DNA of 14,323 nucleotides from DASZCR01 sp035942915 (GTDB lineage Bacteria > Acidobacteriota > Blastocatellia > Pyrinomonadales > Pyrinomonadaceae): positions 1 through 14,323 of the forward strand of contig DASZCR010000220.1 in assembly GCA_035942915.1 (NCBI GenBank). Reading direction: 5' to 3'. This document shows positions 1 through 6,700 of this stretch, piece after piece. The position numbers were made by a program, and so were the translations under genes. Each line of letters starts with the position of its first letter. Position 1 is the stretch's first letter. The notes under the pieces were generated by a model. It was not told the origin of the DNA and did no database searches. It worked only from the letters and a program-made list of their open reading frames with translations.

Positions 1-381
1 GGATTGGTCGAGGCGTGGGGCGAAAGCCCCGCGCGCGGCGAGGCCGACGACACATGGGCTTGGCTGACGAAGGATTTCAAGGGCGCGCGCGGCGCGGCCG
101 GGTCGGGCGCTTTACTCCTCCTCGAACGCGCTTCGCTGCGCACGGTCAATGCCGCGCGCACCGCCGCCGAGGCCGCGCTCACGGCCATCAAGAGACGCAC
201 GCTGCGCGGGCGTCTCAAGTCGCTCGGTCGTCCGGCCGTCAAACTTGGCGACGCCATCGCGCTGCGAGGGATGCCGGATGAATCTCTCAACAGCAGCTTT
301 CAAGTGCGTAGCGTGACGCACCGCATCACCAAGCTCGACGGTTTCACGACGACCATCGGCTTCCGTGCCATCGAGACCTGA
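1..381 (+). CDS. Phage late control gene D (gpD)-like baseplate hub protein, C-terminal part, 5' truncated
   Basis: The reading frame is open from base 1 and ends at a TGA at 379-381, so only the last 126 residues are seen and the true start lies left of the window. The C-terminal stretch, with VKLGDAIALRGMPD followed by SFQVRSVTHRITKLDG and TTTIGFRA, has the pattern of the end of gpD/gp27-type hub proteins: a beta-barrel segment 'GD.v.L.G' and a closing strand 'v.sv.H....gg..T...f.a'. In contractile tails this protein forms the trimeric hub that joins the tube to the spike. The next genes encode the spike and its tip, which supports the call. Hub and spike are separate genes here rather than one VgrG-like fusion. 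The family call is from pattern recognition only. The alternative, the C-terminus of another tail protein, is less likely. Confidence 0.72.
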   Translation, partial: GLVEAWGESPARGEADDTWAWLTKDFKGARGAAGSGALLLLERASLRTVNAARTAAEAALTAIKRRTLRGRLKSLGRPAVKLGDAIALRGMPDESLNSSFQVRSVTHRITKLDGFTTTIGFRAIET

Positions 382-384
382 GGC

Positions 385-391
385 GAGGAAG
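385..391 (+). promoter_or_regulatory. Shine-Dalgarno sequence that decides a TTG start
   Basis: GAGGAAG lies just after the stop of the gpD-like gene and six bases after its GAGG core is the TTG at 395. The longer in-frame alternative, GTG at 365, lies inside the upstream gene and lacks a comparable site. The TTG start is therefore preferred for the spike gene. Confidence 0.55.
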
Positions 392-394
392 ATT

Positions 395-1198
395 TTGAGC
401 ACCATCATCAACACCATTCAGGAGATTGTTCGCGCAGAGATGCGGCGCGTGCGCGTCGCCGAACTGGGGCTTGTCGAGGCCGTCTACCCGCACAGCGGCG
501 ACGGCGACAACGACAACTACGCGTGCGACGTGCGCCTCAAGAACAGCGGACTGCTCCTCAAGCGCGTGCCGACGGCGACCGGCCATATCGGCACGGCCGC
601 CATCCCCAACGTCTCAGACCTCGTGCTGCTCACGTTCGACAAAGGCGACATCAATCAGGGCATCATCATCGGCCGTCTCTACAACGAGAAGGAGCGCCCG
701 CCGCTCAACAATCCAGACGAAGTCATCTTCCGTCTGCCGCTCGCCGAAGCCGACGACAAAACCATCAAGGCGGCGATTCGCAACATTCAGGCGAACTCCG
801 AGCCGCGCGAGATGATTTTCGAGATGCCGCCGAAGATTACCGTCCGCGTCACAGACGGAACCGTCCGCGCCACCGCCGGCAAGACCGAGATGAAGCTCGA
901 CCAACCCGACGGTAGCGGAGGCACGGTCACGGTGATTGCCGGGCGGACGAAAATCACGATGAATCAGGACGGCGATGTCGTCATCGAAGCGGCCGGTGCG
1001 ATGAGCCTCAAGGCGACGCGCGACCTGACGCTTGAAGGCATGAACGTCTCTATCAAGGGGCAGGTCAACACAGAGATTGAAGCGGGGGCGCAGGCGACCT
1101 TGAAGGCCAACGCAGGCGCAACCGTCAACGGCGGCGCAACCACCACCGTGCAGGGCGCGATGGTGAGCGTCAAGGGAATGGTTTCGTTTTCACCCTGA
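395..1198 (+). CDS. Phage baseplate assembly protein V (gpV/gp5)-like central spike
   Basis: The predicted protein has 267 residues. The N-terminus is a short helix (STIINTIQEIVRAEMRRVRVAE), followed by an OB-fold-like beta domain at about residues 15-95, with PHSGDGDNDNYACDVRL and RVPTATGHIGTAAIPNVSDLVLLTF. This is the usual beginning of gpV/gp45/VgrG OB domains. From about residue 145 to the end the sequence is a run of short alternating strands rich in G, A, T and V (for example GDVVIEAAGAMSLKATRDL), typical of the triple-stranded beta-helix of contractile-tail spikes. The protein should trimerise below the hub and pierce the target envelope. The TTG start at 395 is preferred over the GTG at 365, which would overlap the upstream gene by 17 bases. 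It lies between the hub and PAAR genes, exactly where a spike is expected. Confidence 0.85.
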   Translation: MSTIINTIQEIVRAEMRRVRVAELGLVEAVYPHSGDGDNDNYACDVRLKNSGLLLKRVPTATGHIGTAAIPNVSDLVLLTFDKGDINQGIIIGRLYNEKERPPLNNPDEVIFRLPLAEADDKTIKAAIRNIQANSEPREMIFEMPPKITVRVTDGTVRATAGKTEMKLDQPDGSGGTVTVIAGRTKITMNQDGDVVIEAAGAMSLKATRDLTLEGMNVSIKGQVNTEIEAGAQATLKANAGATVNGGATTTVQGAMVSVKGMVSFSP

Positions 1199-1211
1199 GG
1201 AGAGAGAGCCG

Positions 1212-1544
1212 ATGCCCGGCCCGCCAGTCTCAATCGGTTGCATGGTGATGATTACGCCCGGCGCTTCCGGGCCGCCCGACACCGGCACTATCGTCGCCAT
1301 CTTTCCCCCCGTCATTCTGGCGGGCGGGATGCCGCTGGCGACCTCCGGCTCGCTGTGCATGATGATTAATTCCGTGTGGGGCGTTCCCTACCCGCTGCCT
1401 ATCGGGCCGCTCGGCAGTAGCGGCGTGATGGTCGGCGGGCGCGCACTCGTCCGCATGGGCGACAGCATCCCGACGCCGCCCGGCATCCTCACCATTCTGG
1501 GGCCGCCCGCAGCCCCCTTCATCAACGACCAATGGCCGCCGTAG
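1212..1544 (+). CDS. PAAR-like spike-tip protein
   Basis: This 110-residue protein is rich in Gly and Pro and begins MPGPPVSIGCMVMITPG. It continues in short hydrophobic beta turns (VILAGGMPLATSGS, VMVGGRALVRMGDS) typical of the cone-shaped PAAR fold that caps VgrG/gp5 spikes. Its length fits PAAR proteins (about 95-110 residues). It has no histidine and only two cysteines (C10, C49), so the zinc-binding His/Cys set of classical PAAR tips is not evident. The small eCIS PAAR-like proteins are often divergent. The ATG at 1212 follows a GAGGAG site at 1197-1202 that overlaps the stop of the spike gene, indicating coupled translation. The protein presumably sharpens the spike and may carry effectors. 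Confidence 0.75.
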   Translation: MPGPPVSIGCMVMITPGASGPPDTGTIVAIFPPVILAGGMPLATSGSLCMMINSVWGVPYPLPIGPLGSSGVMVGGRALVRMGDSIPTPPGILTILGPPAAPFINDQWPP

Positions 1545-1546
1545 GA

Positions 1547-1612
1547 AGGGATGCAGGACGAGGGATTAATAAACAGCCTGCGTCCTGACTTCGTCGCTCC
1601 GCGCTCATCCCT
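1547..1612 (+). repeat. Two-step inverted repeat in the gap before the gp25-like gene
   Basis: The 88-base gap between the PAAR-like and gp25-like genes holds a 14-base left arm (1547-1560, AGGGATGCAGGACG). Its two halves find exact complements downstream: CGTCCTG at 1581-1587 and CATCCCT at 1606-1612. Folded, this gives two stacked 7-bp stems with a 20-base apical loop and an 18-base bulge. No T-run follows, so it does not look like an intrinsic terminator. It may be an RNA structure in the transcript or chance. Confidence 0.4.
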
Positions 1613-1619
1613 GTTCTCT

Positions 1620-1623
1620 GAGG
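1620..1623 (+). promoter_or_regulatory. Shine-Dalgarno GAGG for the gp25-like gene
   Basis: GAGG ends nine bases before the ATG at 1633. This favours that ATG over the in-frame TTG at 1624, which has no room for a ribosome site. Confidence 0.5.
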
Positions 1624-1632
1624 TTGGAATTT

Positions 1633-2127
1633 ATGTCTACGCCTTTTGCTCGATTCGGAACGGACTTGCACCTGCTGCGCAATCTCGATTTGCGCCACAG
1701 CAACCGCGACCGCGACCCTCTGACGGGTCTGCCCGGCGACGACCTGGCGACGGCGAAGCGCGCCGAGACCGGACAGGTTGACCTCGACACGCTGAGCGAG
1801 GTCGATAATCTCGTTCAGGCTTTGCTGCTGCGCTTCCTGACGCCGCTCGGACAGTTGTCCGTTCTCGGCCATCCCGATTACGGCTCGCGCCTCGACGAGT
1901 TGATAGGCGAGTTGAATTCGGAGACCAATCGCAACCGCGCGAAGCTCTTCGTGCTGCAAGCACTGGCCGCCGAGCCGCGCGTCAAGAAGGTCATCTCCGT
2001 TGATGTGACACAGAACCGCGCGCGGCCGGAGCAGATGGACATCGACATCAAACTGTTGCCCGTTGACAGCGACTCGCCGCTCAATCTTGTCTTTCCCTTC
2101 TTCCTCGACAGGGGGTTGGCTCCGTGA
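1633..2127 (+). CDS. GPW/gp25-like baseplate wedge protein
   Basis: The predicted protein has 164 residues. The region from about residue 60 to 155 carries the gp25 pattern: a helix with LLLRFLTPLGQLSVLGHPDY, then GSRLDELIGELNSETNRNRA, then a helix and EPRVKKVISVDV with closing strands (MDIDIKLLPV). The phrase 'TP.G.L..LGHPDYGSRL.ELIGE.N.ET.RN' is a hallmark of gp25-type proteins in eCIS and related tails. The N-terminal 55 residues contain polar segments (TDLHLLRNLDLRHS, DLATAKRAETGQVDLDTL), as is common in eCIS members. In contractile tails gp25 connects wedge and sheath and starts sheath assembly. Its last four bases overlap the start of the gpJ-like gene, so the two are translationally coupled. 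Confidence 0.88.
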   Translation: MSTPFARFGTDLHLLRNLDLRHSNRDRDPLTGLPGDDLATAKRAETGQVDLDTLSEVDNLVQALLLRFLTPLGQLSVLGHPDYGSRLDELIGELNSETNRNRAKLFVLQALAAEPRVKKVISVDVTQNRARPEQMDIDIKLLPVDSDSPLNLVFPFFLDRGLAP

Positions 2128-3770
2128 ACGCTGAACACGTCACTCTCATCAATCGCCCGTACTTCGAGATTGTTGACGACATCCTGACGGCCATCGTCGG
2201 CGGCGTCGTCAACGAGCCTATCATCTTCGACGTGAAGGACGACCTCTATCCGCTCGCGCAGCGCGCCAGCGACGTGCGCGGCATTACGGGGACGCTGCTT
2301 GTGCGCGACCCGACGGGCGCGATGATTCCGACGCCTTACGCCTTCCAGAAGCGCATCGATTACGCCTTCCGCCAATCCGACAACGCCGTCATCTGGTTGC
2401 CGGGCGGCGCCAAACCGGCCGATGAGACGGTCTTCTACGTCGATTACTTTCGACTCGAAAGCCGCTCGCCTCTGAGCGACATCAACGTCGGCAGCGTGAC
2501 GCGCACGCTGAGCGAGGCCATCGGGCGCGAGATTGCGACCGTCTATCAACAAATCAACGAGGCTTACCTGAGCGGCTTCGTCGATACGGCGACAGGTCTC
2601 TCGCTCGACCTCGTCGTTTCGATTCTCGGCGTCGTCCGTAAGACGCGCGAGTATGCCGTCGGACTCGTCACCTTCTTCCGCGACCCCGCATCGGGCGACG
2701 GCAACATCACCATTCCCGAAGGGACTGCGCTCAGCACAGAGAAGGGCGAGGCGACTTTCGTCACCGTCCAACTGCGCACCATCCAGCGCGGGCAGCCGCG
2801 CATCGACGTGCCCGTGCGCGCCTCCGGCGCATCGTCGGGCGCGGCCGGTATCGTCAAGGCGGGCGAAATCACCAAGACGGCGCAGCCCATCACCGGCATC
2901 AACCGTGTCACCAACTTCGAGCCGACCATCCTCGCCGCCGAGGACGAAACTGACGAGCAGTTGCGCGCGCGTGCGAAGGCTGCGCTGCGCAGTCTCGGCA
3001 AGGCCACGATTGCGGCGCTGACGAATGCCATCTTCGAGGGACGCGCCAAACTGGCAGAGGTCTTCGACCCCAACGGGCCGCCGCTCAAACGCTCGACGCC
3101 GGGCACGGTCGTCCTCCTCGTCGAGAGCGAACCGGAGCGTTTTCCGAGCCTTCAGATGGCCGTCGAGCAGACGCGCGCGGCGGGCGTGCAAGCGACACTT
3201 ATCGCACGTTACGTCTTCTTCAAGCCGCGCGTCCGCGTCCGCATCGCGCCGGGTCTGACGCCTGACGGCAAGCTCAAGCTGACGGACGAAATCATTCAGG
3301 CCATGCAGAAGTACGTCGATACGCTGACGGCGGGCGAACCGGCGACCGGCGAGAAGTTGCTCGCAGCCATCACGAGCATCAAGGAAGTGAGCAAGAAGAA
3401 GGGCGAAACGAAGATTGTCGATGTCATGACGTGGCGCGCAGATGTCGGGCAACCCGGCGCGGAAGCTCTCGTCAAGGCGCTTGTCGAAGCCGCCGCAGAG
3501 ATTTATTCCGCACCTGCGACCGGCGCAGAAGAGGCGCGCAAGGAAGCCCTCATGGTCGCTCTGACGAACGTCTTTTCAGCCGTCGCGCCGCCCGTGCCGA
3601 CCGGTCGTCGCATCCCCGACCGGAGCCTTGTGCAGGGGCCGACGGGCGCGCGCGCGACCGATGCCGAGATTGAAGCCGGAACGTTTCAGGTCGTCAGCAT
3701 GGTCGGCGGCGATAAGTGGTGGGTCGTGCTCGACGTAGAGGCGGCCGACATCCTGCTTGAAGAGGTCTGA
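2124..3770 (+). CDS. Baseplate J (gpJ/gp6)-like wedge protein
   Basis: The predicted protein has 548 residues and starts with GTG at 2124 in a GTGA overlap with the gp25 stop. The middle part shows the baseplate-J layout: a helix with REIATVYQQINEAYLSGFVDTATGLSLDLVVS (broken here by ILGVVRK), a beta domain with GNITIPEGTALSTEKGEATF, a small globular insert with GAAGIVKAGEIT, and then ETDEQLRARAKAALRSLGKAT. A C-terminal arm has VDVMTWRADVG. After about residue 450 an extension with RRIPDRSLVQGPTG and AEIEAGTFQVVSMVGG ends in VVLDVEAADILLEEV. It should form the ring of wedge dimers around the hub. At 548 residues it is nearer the size of phage gpJ-type proteins than the very long gp6-like proteins of some eCIS. 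The placement directly after gp25 is canonical. Confidence 0.88.
   Translation: MNAEHVTLINRPYFEIVDDILTAIVGGVVNEPIIFDVKDDLYPLAQRASDVRGITGTLLVRDPTGAMIPTPYAFQKRIDYAFRQSDNAVIWLPGGAKPADETVFYVDYFRLESRSPLSDINVGSVTRTLSEAIGREIATVYQQINEAYLSGFVDTATGLSLDLVVSILGVVRKTREYAVGLVTFFRDPASGDGNITIPEGTALSTEKGEATFVTVQLRTIQRGQPRIDVPVRASGASSGAAGIVKAGEITKTAQPITGINRVTNFEPTILAAEDETDEQLRARAKAALRSLGKATIAALTNAIFEGRAKLAEVFDPNGPPLKRSTPGTVVLLVESEPERFPSLQMAVEQTRAAGVQATLIARYVFFKPRVRVRIAPGLTPDGKLKLTDEIIQAMQKYVDTLTAGEPATGEKLLAAITSIKEVSKKKGETKIVDVMTWRADVGQPGAEALVKALVEAAAEIYSAPATGAEEARKEALMVALTNVFSAVAPPVPTGRRIPDRSLVQGPTGARATDAEIEAGTFQVVSMVGGDKWWVVLDVEAADILLEEV
3759..3765 (+). promoter_or_regulatory. Shine-Dalgarno sequence inside the end of the gpJ-like gene
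   Basis: GAAGAGG sits within the last codons of the preceding gene, six bases before the ATG at 3772. It selects this ATG over an in-frame TTG at 3757 and implies coupled translation. Confidence 0.55.
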
Positions 3771-3771
3771 T

Positions 3772-6700
3772 ATGGCGACGAAGACCGAGCGTATCATCAG
3801 CTATCTGCCCGGCACCTTCCGCGCAGAGCCGCGCACGACGGCCACCTACTTCGTCGCCGACGCCTTCGGCACGGAGTTGCTCAAGGCCGAGAACAGCCTC
3901 GCCGCGTTGATGAGCGCGCACTGGGTTGACCACGCCGACCGCTCCGCCGAACTGATTAGCGACCTCGCCTGCATCGCTTCGCTCTACGGCCTTCTCCCGC
4001 AGGGCGCGCCGCAGCCCGCGCAGGCCGGCGCGCGTCAGACGAGTTGCCCGCCCATCACCTCTTCGGAAGAGAGCGTCGAAGAGTTTCGTGAGCACTTGAA
4101 GAGCTACGTCCGCACCTTCCTCGAAGGGACGGTCACGGTGCAGGGCATCCTGCGCGTTGCCGCCGAGGCGCTCGGCCTGCGCATCGAGGACGATTACGAA
4201 AAGCTCGATACGTGGTGGACGCGCGACGACGACGCGCTCGTCACAGAGGAGGCGAGCGGCAGCGACGCCGCGCAACTGCTCTTCGGCTTCACGTCTGCGA
4301 ACGCCGTCGGCACGCCCTTGCGCGCGGCGCGTCTCACGGGCAAGGCGGATTTGAGCGGCGGCGTTGACCTCAGCGGCGGGGCGGTGCTGCGCCTGAAGGT
4401 TGACGATGCGGCTCCCGTCAACATTGACCTCGCGGCGCTGCTTCCGCAGACGACGCACGCCCAACTCGCGCAGGTTACGGAGGCCATCAACAATCAACTC
4501 GGTCAGACCGTCGCCACGCACGACGGCCGTCGCCTGACGCTTTCATCTCCGACGAGCGGCCTTGCCAGTCGCCTCGAAATCGGAAACCCGGCGGGCGACG
4601 CCAGCCCCGCGCTGTTGGGTCTCTCGCCGCGCCTCTTCTTAGGCTCCGATGCGACGGCCGCAGAGGTCTTCGGACAGGTTGATTTGCGCGACGGCGTTGA
4701 CCTCAGCGCGGAGCGTTATCTTCGCCTGCTGATTGACGACGAGCATCTCGCTGAGATTGATTGCGCGGGAGCCAACCCGTCTCTGACGATGCTCGACGAG
4801 ATTGTCTCGTCAATCAACGCGGCGCTCGGTCTGGATGCCGCCTCACACGATGGCCGCTTCCTGAAACTCACTTCGCCGACGGCCGGATTCGGCAGCAGCA
4901 TCGTCTTTCTCCCGGCGGCCGCGCAGGACGCGCGCCTGCGTCTGTTCGGCGCGGTCGAGCTCTTCCACGCCGGTCAGACGCCGAAGGCTGCGCGCGCGAC
5001 CGGAAAGAGAGACCTCAGTCTCGGCGTTGACCTCAGCGAGCGTTCCAAGTTGCGCATACGCGTCAACGAAGGGCCTGCCGTGACGGTCGAATGTGCCGGT
5101 GAAACGCCTGAAAGAACGCTGTTGAGCGAGATTGTCCTTGCGCTGACGGCGCAGTTCGGCGCGGGCGTCGCGTCGCACGACGGCCGTTTCCTGAGCCTCG
5201 TCTCGCCGACCGCAGGCCCCACGAGTGCTCTCGTCTTTGAATCGCTGCCCGCCGACGAAGACGCCTCAGACCTGCTCTTCGGCATCGAGTCGAGGACGTT
5301 TCGCGGCGCAGCGGCGACGCGTGCGCGCCTGACCGGCACGCGCGACTTGAGCGAGGGCGTTGACATCGGCGCGCTGCACACTCTGCGCGTCGCGCTCGAC
5401 GGCGGCGCACCCGTCACGTTGAACCTGCGGGACGCGCAGGCGGATGCGTTTCAGAACATCCGCGCCGTCACGCCCGACGAGATAGTGTCCGCGCTCAACG
5501 CGGCACTCGGCGCGGGCGTCGCCTCGACCGACGGCCGACACATCACGCTCGCTTCGCAGACGACGGGCGAGGCCAGCCGCGTCTCCATCGAGCCTGTCAC
5601 GCGCAGGCGTCGCAGGCGTTTCATCACGCGCGCGTTCACGAAGGGCGAAGCGGCGCAGGCCGTCTTCGGTTTTATCACGCGTGAGGCGCGCGGCGGCGCG
5701 GCGATGAAGGCGCGCGTCGTCGGCGATGCCGATTTGAGTCGCGGCGTGGATTTGCGCGAGGAGCGATATCTGCGTCTGAAGGTTGACGAGTGGCCGACGG
5801 TCGAAGTCGATTGCGCGGGTCTGCGGCCGAGAGCGACGCTGCTCGAAGAGGTCGTCACGAAGATTAACAAGGCGCTTGAGAAGGAGAACGCTGAGCACGG
5901 CGGACGCGTCGCGCGTTCGAGTCCCGACGGGCAGAACCTCGTCCTCGTCTCGCCGACGAGCGGCGCAGCGAGCCGCATCGCCTTCGAGACGCCGCGCACG
6001 GCCGACGCGCTCGACCTCCTGTTGCGACGCGCGCCGGGCACGACGCGCGGGCGCGATGCGACCTCCGTTAAGTTTGTCGGCACGGTTGACCTGAGCGGTG
6101 GCATCAGCCTGAGCAAAGCAGACGCCGTGAGGATTGCCATCGACGCCGACCCGCCGCGCGAGATTCATTTCACCGAACAGGACGCGCCGACGCCCTTGAC
6201 GCTCGGCGAGATTGTCGTCGCCATCAATCTCGCTTTCGGAAAGCAGGTGGCGCAGCATGACGGCAAGCACCTTGTCCTGACTTCGACGGCGACGGGCGCG
6301 AACAGCTTTGTCGAGTTCGTCGCGCCTTCGGGTACGGACGCCACCGAACGACTCTTCGGCATCGCGCCGCCGCGAAGCTATCGCGGCGAGAACGCTGCGC
6401 CCGCGCGCGTCGTCGGCAGCAGAGACCTTTCCGCAGGCGTCAAACTGTCTGTGACGAGGTTTATCAGGCTCTCTGTTAACGGCGGTCAGCCGTTGGACGT
6501 GGACTGCGCGGCGCGCGCCGTTGATGCCTCTCAGGCGACGCTCGCAGAGATTAGCAGCGCCATCAACGAACGGCTCAAGATGGGCGTCGCCACGCACGAC
6601 ACGAAGCATCTCGTCCTGACCTCGCCGACCCAAGGCTTCGCTTCGCAAATCACGCTCCTGCCGTTCGAGGGCAGAGATGCGCGCGCGAAGCTCTTAGGCA

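Noticed and set aside
1878..3452. Long open frame of 524 codons on the minus strand
   Set aside because: It lies opposite the gp25-like and gpJ-like genes, whose plus-strand products match known families. Its composition (Arg/Asp/Ala-rich, no recognisable domain) is that of an antisense shadow in GC-rich DNA.
3694..4521. 275-codon open frame on the minus strand
   Set aside because: It spans the gpJ/gpI-like junction in antisense, has no ribosome site or recognisable motif, and is explained by third-position GC bias.
5266..6648. Long open frame of 460 codons on the minus strand
   Set aside because: It is opposite the repeat array of the giant tail protein, is Arg-rich and has no domain pattern. 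Its apparent repetition only mirrors the coding repeats.
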